Source of the DNA: Alkaliphilus pronyensis | Lineage (GTDB): Bacteria > Bacillota > Clostridia > Peptostreptococcales > Natronincolaceae | Reading direction: 5' to 3' | Assembly (NCBI RefSeq): GCF_009017275.1 | Contig: NZ_WBZC01000009.1 | Location: 1-47,829 of the forward strand | DNA: 47,829 nt | Shown here: piece by piece, positions 34,138 through 42,815 of the stretch | Position numbering within the stretch: the stretch's first letter is position 1 | Layout: each line of letters begins with the position of its first letter | Program-made: the position numbers and the translations under genes | The notes under the pieces: model-generated | What the model saw: only the letters and a program-made list of their open reading frames with translations | Told to the model about the DNA's origin: nothing | The model's database searches: none

Positions 34138-34166
34138 ATTGTATCATTTTTATAGATGATTGTAAA
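34138..34166 (-). promoter_or_regulatory. Sigma-A promoter of the glpA unit
   Basis: On the minus strand TTTACA (34161-34166) and TACAAT (34138-34143) are 17 bp apart, just past the glpK stop codon. Confidence 0.6.
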
Positions 34167-34177
34167 GGTTTTGCTGC

Positions 34178-35695
<1,518 letters not shown>

Positions 35696-35708
35696 TTACT
35701 TATTAATT

Positions 35709-35750
35709 AAAAGTGTTAATAGCTAATAGCTAATAGCTATTAACACTTTT
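35709..35750. repeat. 17-bp inverted repeat between transporter gene and glpK
   Basis: AAAAGTGTTAATAGCTA and its complement flank an 8-base loop. On the coding (minus) strand the hairpin is followed by TTTTAATT, a weak terminator. It may lower glpK relative to the transporter genes or protect mRNA. Confidence 0.6.
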
Positions 35751-35754
35751 TTGC

Positions 35755-36087
35755 TTATAATAGTGATAAAATAAATCCTCCGATGGTACCACCAATAATT
35801 GCGAATAATAGATTAGTTAAACCCTTTGGTACATTATCCCCCGATAATGCAGAAGCAACAAATAGTCCTGCACCTGCTGCAAAAGCCATATCTATCCAAG
35901 CTCCTCCACTTTGCACCATAAATCCAACACCATGATTTAGGGTCCAGGTTGTACCTACTATAAAGCCTGCTGCCATATAGCCACCTATTGATCCCCAATC
36001 TTCACACATTTTACCCCATATTAATCTAAGCAAAAATGGAAATATAAATCCTCCTGCCATAGTAGTAATAATTGCTGGTAATGTCAT
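35755..36087 (-). CDS. Small membrane protein, putative glycerol transporter subunit 2
   Basis: The 110-residue protein has about three membrane segments and the motif FIVGTTWTLNHGVG followed by WIDMAFAAGAGL. It is a distant paralogue of the gene before it, which shares the GT-W-LNH and DMA pattern. Both match what I recall as the Lin0367/Lin0368-type putative glycerol transporter subunits. No glpF is present between glpP and glpK, so this pair probably provides glycerol entry. AAGGGAGG precedes ATG 36087. Confidence 0.75.
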   Translation of the reverse strand: MTLPAIITTMAGGFIFPFLLRLIWGKMCEDWGSIGGYMAAGFIVGTTWTLNHGVGFMVQSGGAWIDMAFAAGAGLFVASALSGDNVPKGLTNLLFAIIGGTIGGFILSLL

Positions 36088-36120
36088 TTAATATTCCTCC
36101 CTTCTAATTTATAAAGTAGT

Positions 36121-36495
36121 TTATGCCTCTGCCTTTTCTGCCTTAGCCTTTTCAGCTGCCTGATATTTTTCAATTGCCACTGCAGCTATACCACCAAGAA
36201 TACCACCCAGAATTACAAATGCTAGAGTTGGTATAGATTCGATACCTACTTCAACTCCATTTGCAAATACATCCCTCATGAAACCAGCAACACCGATTCC
36301 ACAAGCCATGTCTACAAAAGCACCATCATTATTAATGACACCAATATAGTGGTTTAGCATCCACATTGTGCCAATAATAATGAAGCCTGCAAACCATCCA
36401 CCACCGATACCATATTCAGTAGCAAATGCACCCCATACAGACATAACAAACATACCAGCAATTGCAGATCCAATCATAGTTCCAACATGCTTCAT
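36121..36495 (-). CDS. Small membrane protein, Lin0368-type putative glycerol transporter subunit
   Basis: The 124-residue protein has three or so membrane segments, the motif FIIIGTMWMLNHYIGV followed by FVDMACGIGVAG, and an Ala/Lys/Glu-rich tail. It is paralogous to the next gene and lies between glpP and glpK. The placement and family make a two-subunit glycerol facilitator the best guess; biochemical proof is not known to me. GAAGGGAGG precedes ATG 36495. Confidence 0.78.
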   Translation of the reverse strand: MKHVGTMIGSAIAGMFVMSVWGAFATEYGIGGGWFAGFIIIGTMWMLNHYIGVINNDGAFVDMACGIGVAGFMRDVFANGVEVGIESIPTLAFVILGGILGGIAAVAIEKYQAAEKAKAEKAEA

Positions 36496-36616
36496 AATTA
36501 ATTTCCTCCCTTCTTAGTATATTAATTATATATAATCATAGGCCTTTAAGCCTTGGATTATCATTTTCTACTGCTAGTATTGTAAAGGTTTTCCCAGCTA
36601 CAACTGTAAGCTTGCT

Positions 36617-37183
36617 TCAAAGCTGCCATATTTCCTCTTTGCTGGTGGAGGCACCTATGGCTCCCGCCTTCAATATCTCTATTACATCTTCCTTGTCTTG
36701 AATAAGCCCACCAGCTATTAAAGGAATTTTTGTTTCTCTATTAACAGTTTTTATAACCTTAGGCATAATTCCAGGTAAAATTTCTATTGCGTCGGGCTTT
36801 GTTATTCTAATCGATTTAATTCCTGTCTCTAATGAAAGAGAGTCAAGAATGAATAATCTTTGAATTATAAATATATCCATTTCCTTTGCACTTTTAATTA
36901 AGCTGTTTTTCGTAGTAATTATACCATCTGGTCTAATATTTTCATGGACATACTTTAATGCAACTGTATCTCTTGAAAACCCGTCCATCAAATCTATGTG
37001 TACATAAATATCCATACCTGCCTTCTTAACTCTACTTACAATTTCCTTCAGGTTAAAGATACTTCCTGTCAATAAAAATATAATCTCACAGGGTGATTGT
37101 ATTGCATTATCCAGTTTTTTAAGATCATTTACTGCTGCAACTATAGGGCTTCTTTGTATTCTCTCGTAAAACCGATTTACCAC
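36617..37183 (-). CDS. glpP: Glycerol-3-phosphate-responsive antiterminator
   Basis: GlpP is an RNA-binding regulator of about 190 residues with a TIM-barrel-like fold. The family pattern is clear: SPIVAAVNDLKKLDNAI, IFLLTGSIFNLKEIV, VHIDLMDGFSRD, ITTKNSLIKSAK, IEILPGIMPKVI and PLIAGGLIQDKEDV. It binds leader RNA when glycerol 3-phosphate is present and lets polymerase pass a terminator. Start GTG 37183 follows AGGAGG. It is the first gene after the sigma-54 promoter. Confidence 0.95.
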   Translation of the reverse strand: MVNRFYERIQRSPIVAAVNDLKKLDNAIQSPCEIIFLLTGSIFNLKEIVSRVKKAGMDIYVHIDLMDGFSRDTVALKYVHENIRPDGIITTKNSLIKSAKEMDIFIIQRLFILDSLSLETGIKSIRITKPDAIEILPGIMPKVIKTVNRETKIPLIAGGLIQDKEDVIEILKAGAIGASTSKEEIWQL

Positions 37184-37207
37184 GATACCGCCTCCTATTT
37201 ATTATCT

Positions 37208-37224
37208 TGCAATTACCATGCCAA
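37208..37224 (-). promoter_or_regulatory. Sigma-54 (-24/-12) promoter of the glpP-transporter-glpK unit
   Basis: On the minus strand TTGGCATGGTAATTGCA fits the TGGCACG-N4-TTGCA consensus at all but one base, with GG and GC correctly spaced. The start point would lie near 37197, about 14 bases before glpP. A sigma-54 activator gene is the last gene of the adjoining glycerol unit. Confidence 0.7.
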
Positions 37225-37272
37225 TTTTTAGAATCATTGATATAATTACAATTGTCTTAATTTTCTAATAAA

Positions 37273-37337
37273 AAGCTGTTCCTTTTTACCAGGTATAATT
37301 TGCTTTATTAAATTATATTGGTAAAAAGGAACAGCTT
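37273..37337. promoter_or_regulatory. 19-bp inverted repeat, candidate sigma-54 activator site
   Basis: The arms at 37273-37291 and 37319-37337 are perfect complements (AGCTGTTCCTTTTTACCA plus one more pair), separated by 27 bases. They lie about 75-140 bases upstream of the expected start point, the usual place for an enhancer. A hairpin with a short T run is an alternative reading, but the upstream csoR-type gene already has a terminator at 37371. Confidence 0.55.
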
Positions 37338-37370
37338 CAGTAGGTTTATTAGCTTATGGTGTATCCACTA

Positions 37371-37399
37371 AAAACAAAAAACAACTATTATAATAGTTG
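37371..37399 (-). terminator. Terminator after the csoR-family unit
   Basis: The palindrome CAACTATTATAATAGTTG is followed on the minus strand by TTTTTTGTTTTT. Confidence 0.75.
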
Positions 37400-37460
37400 C
37401 CGAAACGATTACACTTAAGCAAATAAATAGTTGATGCTAGAATATTGTATTTACGACAAC

Positions 37461-37550
37461 TTAGCAATCATTCTTCCTATCAGTTAATGCTTGCTTCATC
37501 ATCTCCTTTACAATACCATGGAAAAATAATATTACACCAATTAATATCAT
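37461..37550 (-). CDS. Possible small membrane peptide of 29 residues
   Basis: ATG 37550 opens a frame with a hydrophobic start (MILIGVILFFHGIVKEMMKQ) and a charged tail, ending before the csoR-unit terminator. A TTG at 37565 would add five residues. No good ribosome site precedes either start, so this may be a remnant of a larger gene. Confidence 0.25.
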   Translation of the reverse strand: MILIGVILFFHGIVKEMMKQALTDRKNDC

Positions 37551-37617
37551 TATAGCAGTATACAATTATTTTTCAATTAGTTTTCAAAATTTTCATTCGA
37601 CTTAATAGGCCATTTTT

Positions 37618-37878
37618 CTACTTCATAAACTTTATTATGGTTTTAACAATATCCTCCACTTCTTCTACCGACAAATTATCTTTTATTAGACATTCCTTTG
37701 CATTATCTTCAATTATTAAAAGCCCTACCTTCTCTACAGAAGATTTAATGGCATTTATTTGTATAAGAATCTCGTGACATTCCTTCCCATCCTCAATCAT
37801 TTTTTCTATACCATGTATATGTCCTTTAATAGTCTTTAGCCTATTAATAATGTCTTTTTTTACTTTAGTATTATCCAT
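37618..37878 (-). CDS. CsoR/CstR-family repressor lacking the metal-binding His
   Basis: The 86-residue helical protein matches the CsoR/RcnR/FrmR family (INRLKTIKGHIHGIEKMIEDGK). Ligand positions are Cys34 (KECHEIL), Asn59 (IEDNAKEC) and Cys63. Copper-sensing CsoR has Cys, His, Cys at these spacings (25 and 4). Loss of the His with both Cys kept is the pattern of CstR, which senses persulfides. ATG 37878 is better spaced from AGGAAG than the GTG at 37887. Its target is unknown; an Fe-S membrane protein gene lies upstream. Confidence 0.8.
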   Translation of the reverse strand: MDNTKVKKDIINRLKTIKGHIHGIEKMIEDGKECHEILIQINAIKSSVEKVGLLIIEDNAKECLIKDNLSVEEVEDIVKTIIKFMK

Positions 37879-38000
37879 TAAACCCACTTCCTTATAACAA
37901 TTAAATTAATTATATTTTCTCATATTTTTGAAGAAATATAAAGGCTGTTTTTATTTGATTTATTTTTGATTTAGGTTTTCCTTTGATATTTTAAATTTTT

Positions 38001-38231
38001 CATTTGTCTTTTATTCTTTCATTTTCCATTTTCAATTTTCAATTTTCCATTTTTGTTTTTATGGTTTTATGTTTTGGTTTTAAGATTTTATGGTTTTAAT
38101 CTTTTCCATTCAACATTCAACATTTCTTTTATGTTTTTAACTCTTAACTCTTAATTCTTAACTCTTAACTTTTCATTTTTCACTTTTCCCTATTCCCTAT
38201 TACTTATTCCTCATTCCCTATTACTTGCTTT
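38001..38231. repeat. Degenerate 7-bp tandem repeat array, 33 units in one phase
   Basis: The gene-free stretch between the csoR-type gene and the Fe-S membrane gene is T-rich and periodic. It splits cleanly into heptamers with no slip. The units drift from TTTTCCA/TTTTCAA, through GTTTTAT and ACATTCA, to CTCTTAA (several copies), then CTATTCC/CTATTAC. It overlaps the last codons of the Fe-S membrane protein. Heptamer arrays of this kind occur between genes in clostridia and cyanobacteria; their role is unknown. Confidence 0.85.
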
Positions 38232-38702
38232 TAGGTTTTTCTTTTTTATCTTTTTTTCAATCATGGCGGTTGCTGTTCCCATTGGACATATTGAACACCA
38301 GCTTCTTGGTTTAAATATAACACCCATGATTATACCTACAAGGGTTGATATTGTCATCATTCTAAATATAGCCATAGCTGTTTTAACAAAATCTCCTTTT
38401 GCTAAAACTAATGATATAGTAAACATCCCTATCATCCACACAAGCATTATAATTTTAACGGTTTTATTGTTTATTGCTTTAGGCAAGCTATTGTTAAGGC
38501 TTATTTTTCCAATAATGTTACCTAACATTGAAGCTCTAGGACAGTACTTTAAACAATGTACTCTTCCTCCACCTCTTACAGCTAAATAAATTGGCACTGC
38601 CATACATAATAGTCCTAATATACCAAATCTAATATCTATTATTGCTAAGGAAAAGAATAGCAAAATAATAATCCAAGACCATGACATAATTGATTTTTTC
38701 AT
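38211..38702 (-). CDS. Membrane protein with two 4Fe-4S-type Cys motifs (NapH/polyferredoxin-like)
   Basis: The 163-residue protein has four or so membrane helices and two Cys motifs, VHCLKYCPRASML and WCSICPMGTATAMI. These resemble the 4Fe-4S loops of NapH/NosR/CcoG-type membrane ferredoxins, though with fewer Cys than usual. It would carry electrons at the membrane. AGGAGC fixes ATG 38702. The Lys-rich C-terminus runs into the heptamer array, which may have replaced the original end. Confidence 0.7.
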   Translation of the reverse strand: MKKSIMSWSWIIILLFFSLAIIDIRFGILGLLCMAVPIYLAVRGGGRVHCLKYCPRASMLGNIIGKISLNNSLPKAINNKTVKIIMLVWMIGMFTISLVLAKGDFVKTAMAIFRMMTISTLVGIIMGVIFKPRSWCSICPMGTATAMIEKKIKKKNLKASNRE

Positions 38703-38806
38703 TTTAGCTCCTCCTATACTTTTTAACTCCTCCCCCATAGGTGGGGGTATCTGTCATTAAATATAGCATAGCTGCTATTAATAATCAAGTATTAATTCTG
38801 TTAATT

Positions 38807-38857
38807 ACAAAGCTGAACTTACTAGCCACCTTTGAAGGCTTACAAGTTCAGCTTTGT
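38807..38857. repeat. 14-bp inverted repeat with inner stem
   Basis: ACAAAGCTGAACTT and its complement at 38844-38857 enclose 23 bases that include AGCC...GGCT. It lies downstream of the 134-residue membrane gene. The T run is poor, so it is a hairpin of uncertain use, perhaps a weak terminator. Confidence 0.5.
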
Positions 38858-38873
38858 TTACTATAATATAGTA

Positions 38874-38974
38874 TTTTAATTCAGCGATTTACTAAAACCA
38901 TCGCTTCTTGAGGGGGTGAAAGAAGCATTGTCTAGGTGGAGAAAAGCTCCATCTTACCAAGCTTTCTTTATAAT
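38874..38974 (+). repeat. Modular intergenic repeat, copy E (diverged)
   Basis: Module 1 (TCAGCGATTTACTAAAACC) is diverged, but module 2 keeps its hairpin (AGGTGGAG-AAAAG-CTCCATCT) and the TTTCTTTATAA ending. It ends 26 bases past the stop codon of the 134-residue membrane gene. Confidence 0.6.
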
Positions 38975-38999
38975 ATTATAGTTCTAGTGAATTAGCAAT

Positions 39000-39404
39000 T
39001 TAATAAAGGTACAAACCCATTAGTATTAAAAGCGCCGAGAAGATTAAAATACCTACATGTAAGCCTAGTAGCTTTTTATCATCATTTAACATAGTAACTA
39101 CAAACTGGCGAAAAACTTGATAGTTAAAGACCGCTGTACTAACCTTTGCCACAGTTACTGTGGTTAGGAGACCAATTATCCAGCTAAATTGCACATCGAT
39201 TGTAAAGATTTTATACCATGTAAATGCAACTACTATATAGGTGGCTAATACAACAACATAATAGCCTTTTTTCTGCTTAGGAGTATATGCACTATTAAGG
39301 GCCCAGTTCTTGAAGCTATCCTTTTTTACCGTCATTACTATTCTAGTAACAATGCCTATAAATGCCCAAGCAAAGCATATTCCTTGAAAAAAATTAATAC
39401 TCAT
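39000..39404 (-). CDS. Four-helix membrane protein, unknown
   Basis: The 134-residue protein has about four hydrophobic segments (near residues 4-24, 48-68, 74-92 and 112-133). I recognise no family. AAAGGAGGAG precedes ATG 39404. It follows the amidohydrolase by 36 bp and probably shares its TetR-controlled promoter. Confidence 0.65.
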   Translation of the reverse strand: MSINFFQGICFAWAFIGIVTRIVMTVKKDSFKNWALNSAYTPKQKKGYYVVVLATYIVVAFTWYKIFTIDVQFSWIIGLLTTVTVAKVSTAVFNYQVFRQFVVTMLNDDKKLLGLHVGILIFSALLILMGLYLY

Positions 39405-39440
39405 ATCCTTCTCCTCCTTTGAAATGTTGGTAGTTTAAAG

Positions 39441-40469
39441 CTATCTTAAAAGTCTTTCTGCATTCTTACATAAAATATGTTCTCTAGCCACTTTATTGTT
39501 TTCTGTTGCTAGTAAAACTCTTGAAAGGGTAAGTGCCTGCGGCAAAGCAGGCCAATCCGAACCAAAAATTAATCTTTCATAGCCAACCTCATCAATAAGA
39601 TATTTAATACTATCTGCCGATTGACATGACAGTTCAGCGTAGCTTCCTGGGTGTTTTTTAAGATACTCAGCCACCAGCTTGTATTCTGCTATTCCACTGT
39701 GTCCAAACACAAATTTAAAGTCTTTGGGTAATTCCTTAAGTAGCTCTCCAAACACCTCTACCCTTGTTGACTTAAGCAGCTTCCACATTAAGTCAGATGT
39801 ATTTCTGCGCTTTATATGGGTCAGTGAGCCAGTATGAAGAAGCACATTAAAATTAACTTCGTAGCAGGCCTTCAGCAGGTCAATAAGAGGTTTGAAATCA
39901 CCTTTAAGCTCCATATCTGTTACCTTAAGCTTTAATCCTTTAGCTCCAAGCTCTTTATATTTTTTAATCTTTTCTTTCATTTCAGGATCATGTGGATGTA
40001 CTGAGCAAAAAGCAACTAGCTTATCAGGATGTTCATTTGCAACCCTTAATGCTTCCATTGATCGATCGCTCTTTTTTGTACTTAAGGCTAGCACGACATT
40101 TTTTTTAATCATATTCTCACTTTGTGATTTAAAGCAATTGTCATAGGTTCCGCCCTTTACCATATCATTAAAAATTTTGTATCCATTTAAAGAAAACTTA
40201 ATAACAGACATCAGCCCTTTGTTCTTCTCATTAGGGTCTAGTTTAGTCCAGTAGGGTACTGATAAATCTGTCTTATCTACACTAGGTAAGGTTGGGTATT
40301 CTAATTTTCTTCCTTTTTTGTTAGGGTCTATAATCTTTAGTGGTAGAGCGTTAGAAATATGAGTGTGAAAATCTATAATTTCTAGCTCCCCATCATAATC
40401 AATTGCATAATCACCATCATCATTTAGCTTTAGGTATTTTTCCTTCTTTACAAGCTCCTGCTTTGTCAT
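39441..40469 (-). CDS. Amidohydrolase-family (amidohydrolase 2) metal-dependent hydrolase
   Basis: The 342-residue TIM-barrel protein has the metal motif in EIIDFHTHIS, then LLHTGS, FGHSGIAEY and LIFGSDWPAL with the late catalytic Asp. These match PF04909-type hydrolases or decarboxylases. The substrate is unknown. AAGGAG precedes ATG 40469, 29 bp after the TetR gene, so it is probably the enzyme whose expression the TetR controls. Confidence 0.82.
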   Translation of the reverse strand: MTKQELVKKEKYLKLNDDGDYAIDYDGELEIIDFHTHISNALPLKIIDPNKKGRKLEYPTLPSVDKTDLSVPYWTKLDPNEKNKGLMSVIKFSLNGYKIFNDMVKGGTYDNCFKSQSENMIKKNVVLALSTKKSDRSMEALRVANEHPDKLVAFCSVHPHDPEMKEKIKKYKELGAKGLKLKVTDMELKGDFKPLIDLLKACYEVNFNVLLHTGSLTHIKRRNTSDLMWKLLKSTRVEVFGELLKELPKDFKFVFGHSGIAEYKLVAEYLKKHPGSYAELSCQSADSIKYLIDEVGYERLIFGSDWPALPQALTLSRVLLATENNKVAREHILCKNAERLLR

Positions 40470-40498
40470 AGCAATCTTCCACTCCTTCTGTTAACAAG

Positions 40499-41098
40499 CT
40501 ATTTCATTCCAACTATTAATACATCTAAAATATCTATTAATACATCCTCCACAGCCTGCTCTTCACTTAATCTAAAATCCTGTATATTCACAAAACATGA
40601 TGTTATTACGTAAGCTGCTGTTTTTACATCTAAGTCCTGTCTTAATTCTCCCTTTTTTATATAGAATTCTACGGCTTCCTCAAGAACCTCGTAGCTTTTA
40701 GGTATCTCATTTTTTAAAATATCCCTTTTTACCTCTTGAGAGCATTCATTCATGAACTTATCCTTAAGGGCAGATAAATTAGAAACCCGTTGCTCAAACT
40801 TTTTACCCTGTTCTAGTAATGTCATTACATATTGTCTAAAGCTTAATTGATTTTGCAATTTTTTCACCTTAACTAAAGCCTGTTTTTTCTGATCTACAAT
40901 TTGGCTAAATAAATATTTATACAAATCGTCTTTATTGTGGAAGTACTGATAAAAGCTTCCCTTTGGAACACCAGCACTATTAACTATGCTGTCTATAGTC
41001 ACTTTTTTATAATGTACCTTTGAAAATTCTTCAATGGCTGCATTGATTATTCTATTTCTTTTTTCTTGGGGTAAATTAAAAAAGGTATTCTTTGGCAT
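40499..41098 (-). CDS. TetR/AcrR-family regulator
   Basis: Residues 1 to about 55 hold the TetR helix-turn-helix (IINAAIEEFSKVHYKKVTID, then VPKGSFYQYFHNKDDLYKYL). The rest is the helical ligand-binding domain. ATG 41098 is placed correctly for AAAGGATG; an ATG at 41119 is not. Two operator-like dyads sit at its promoter, so it probably represses itself and the amidohydrolase and membrane genes downstream. Confidence 0.88.
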   Translation of the reverse strand: MPKNTFFNLPQEKRNRIINAAIEEFSKVHYKKVTIDSIVNSAGVPKGSFYQYFHNKDDLYKYLFSQIVDQKKQALVKVKKLQNQLSFRQYVMTLLEQGKKFEQRVSNLSALKDKFMNECSQEVKRDILKNEIPKSYEVLEEAVEFYIKKGELRQDLDVKTAAYVITSCFVNIQDFRLSEEQAVEDVLIDILDVLIVGMK

Positions 41099-41160
41099 AA
41101 AATCATCCTTTCTCAACATATATTAACCACTAACATAAAACTTTGTTTGAAAACTCCTAT

Positions 41161-41188
41161 GACTATTAGTCATATGACTTGTAGTCAT
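41161..41188. promoter_or_regulatory. Two adjacent TetR-type operators
   Basis: GACTATTAGTC (41161-41171) and ATGACTTGTAGTCAT (41174-41188) are two dyads of the same GACT-N3-AGTC form. They lie immediately downstream of the -10 box at 41189-41194. Confidence 0.65.
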
Positions 41189-41217
41189 ATACTATCATGG
41201 GTTTTTTTATGTGTCAA
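41189..41217 (-). promoter_or_regulatory. Sigma-A promoter of the tetR-amidohydrolase unit
   Basis: On the minus strand a perfect TTGACA (41212-41217) and TAGTAT (41189-41194) are 17 bp apart. Confidence 0.7.
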
Positions 41218-41265
41218 GCTAAAAAGCAAAATTTATATATTAATGTAAAGGACTTTATTTTAAGC

Positions 41266-41295
41266 ACTAAAAAGAGATAGTTAAACAACTATCTC
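41266..41295 (-). terminator. Terminator of the methyltransferase-crp unit
   Basis: GAGATAGTT-N4-AACTATCTC is followed by CTTTTT on the minus strand, 15 bases past the crp-family stop codon. Confidence 0.75.
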
Positions 41296-41309
41296 AGAGT
41301 TTTGCAGTT

Positions 41310-41993
41310 CTATTGTATCCATTCCTTAAGCTTATTTATATCCTTTATTATAATTTTTTTACCACTAATATCTATTGAGCCTTCTTTTTTAAACTGTCCT
41401 AATGCTCTACTTACTGTTTCTCTAGCAGTTCCTATCATGTTTGCTAATTCTTGTCTTGAGATGGTTAGCCTTAGCTGTATGCCATTATTAGTGTATACTC
41501 CATGTTCATTTGATAATTGAATTATAATTTGAGCTGTTCTCATGTAGGTATCTCCTAAAGCTAGCACCTTAACTTTTTGCTGAGAGTTGAATAGCTTTTT
41601 ACTTAACACTTTAATAATACTTAAACCAATATTTGAATTTGCAATTACTAATTCTTCTAATGCCCTGTTCTTAATCATCCCTATACATGAGTCCTCTAAT
41701 GCTTCTGCAGATGCTGGATACTTCATATCATTAAAAAGAGTCACCTCTGCAAAAATATCTCCTTCTCCTAGAATAGTAAAAATATGCTCTCTACCATCTG
41801 GTGCTGTTTTATATACCTTTACACTTCCTGTTTTAATAAAATAAAATGCCTCCCCAGTATCCCCCTCCATAAAAATTATAGTTCCCTTTCGATAATTTCT
41901 TTCTATAGTTATTGCAATTATTTTCTCTAAATTTTCTTTATCAAGAGTAGAGAATGCAGGTATTTTCCTAAGTATTTCAGTAGTAATTTTCAA
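41310..41993 (-). CDS. Crp/Fnr-family regulator
   Basis: The N-terminal cyclic-nucleotide-binding fold (IIFMEGDTGEAFYFIKTGSV, FTILGEGDIFAEVTLF) is joined to a winged helix with TISRQELANMIGTARETVSRAL. The lack of an N-terminal Cys cluster argues against an Fnr-type Fe-S sensor. TTG 41993 is well spaced from GAGGAGG; an upstream TTG at 42008 overlaps the methyltransferase stop. The effector is unknown. Confidence 0.85.
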   Translation of the reverse strand: MKITTEILRKIPAFSTLDKENLEKIIAITIERNYRKGTIIFMEGDTGEAFYFIKTGSVKVYKTAPDGREHIFTILGEGDIFAEVTLFNDMKYPASAEALEDSCIGMIKNRALEELVIANSNIGLSIIKVLSKKLFNSQQKVKVLALGDTYMRTAQIIIQLSNEHGVYTNNGIQLRLTISRQELANMIGTARETVSRALGQFKKEGSIDISGKKIIIKDINKLKEWIQ

Positions 41994-42004
41994 ATCAAAC
42001 CTCC

Positions 42005-42745
42005 TCAACCTTTCCTTGCTTCAATTATCATACTAAAAGCTTTTTGATTAAATTCGTTTTCTTCAAAATCGCCATATAGTTTTACTTCTTTAAATCCTAT
42101 TTTATTTAAAAGCTCCTTTATCTCAAAGCTTCTTAAGGGGTAAAGGGGCACAGAGTTATTATAGCTAATGGGCTGAAATTCTGTTTCAATTACAAGTTGG
42201 GTATTAAAGTTGATAATATGCTTATCCTTATCATATTGATACCTTCTAACTAATTTGACTCCTGCCTCTGGATTATGAATGGTGGGTAAGTGATTAATAT
42301 TAGATTCTAAAATTCTATCATAATTAACTGTTTGAATAATCATAACTCCATCCTGGTTTAGAAGGTTGTATATATCCTTTATGACTGTATATATATCATT
42401 AATTTCAGTTAGATGTACTAGGGAGTTACCTATGCAATATATGCAATTAAAGCTATGGGGCCTTAGCTTTTCACCAATGCTTTTCATGTCTTCTACTAAA
42501 GCATGCAGCTTTACTTTTTTGTTTTCTGCTTTTTTATTAAGCTGACATATCATTCCTTCATCCAAGTCAACTGCAAAAACCTCATGTCCCATTTCACTTA
42601 AGGCTATAGAATAATTTCCAGTACCGCAGGCTACATCTAATATTTTACTGTTTTTGGGTACTCTACTGGAGATAAACCTTAGTTGAGACTTACCTGTTGG
42701 GAATATTTCATCATAATATTTATTAAATTCACTATAAAAAGCCAC
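42005..42745 (-). CDS. Class I SAM-dependent methyltransferase
   Basis: The 246-residue protein has the SAM-binding loop ILDVACGTGNYSIAL, an acidic VDLDEGM strand end and CIYCIGNSLVHL. The substrate is unknown. The start is GTG 42745 after GAGGAAA. It is 11 bp ahead of the crp-family start and probably co-transcribed with it. Confidence 0.82.
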   Translation of the reverse strand: MAFYSEFNKYYDEIFPTGKSQLRFISSRVPKNSKILDVACGTGNYSIALSEMGHEVFAVDLDEGMICQLNKKAENKKVKLHALVEDMKSIGEKLRPHSFNCIYCIGNSLVHLTEINDIYTVIKDIYNLLNQDGVMIIQTVNYDRILESNINHLPTIHNPEAGVKLVRRYQYDKDKHIINFNTQLVIETEFQPISYNNSVPLYPLRSFEIKELLNKIGFKEVKLYGDFEENEFNQKAFSMIIEARKG

Positions 42746-42815
42746 GTTTCCTCACCTCTTAGTAATATTATATATTAAAAGATTTTATATGTACATTAAT
42801 ATAGAATACTTAAAG

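Noticed and set aside
36496-36616. Second GlpP-type leader terminator between glpP and the transporter genes
   Set aside because: No stable hairpin with a T run is visible in this gap.
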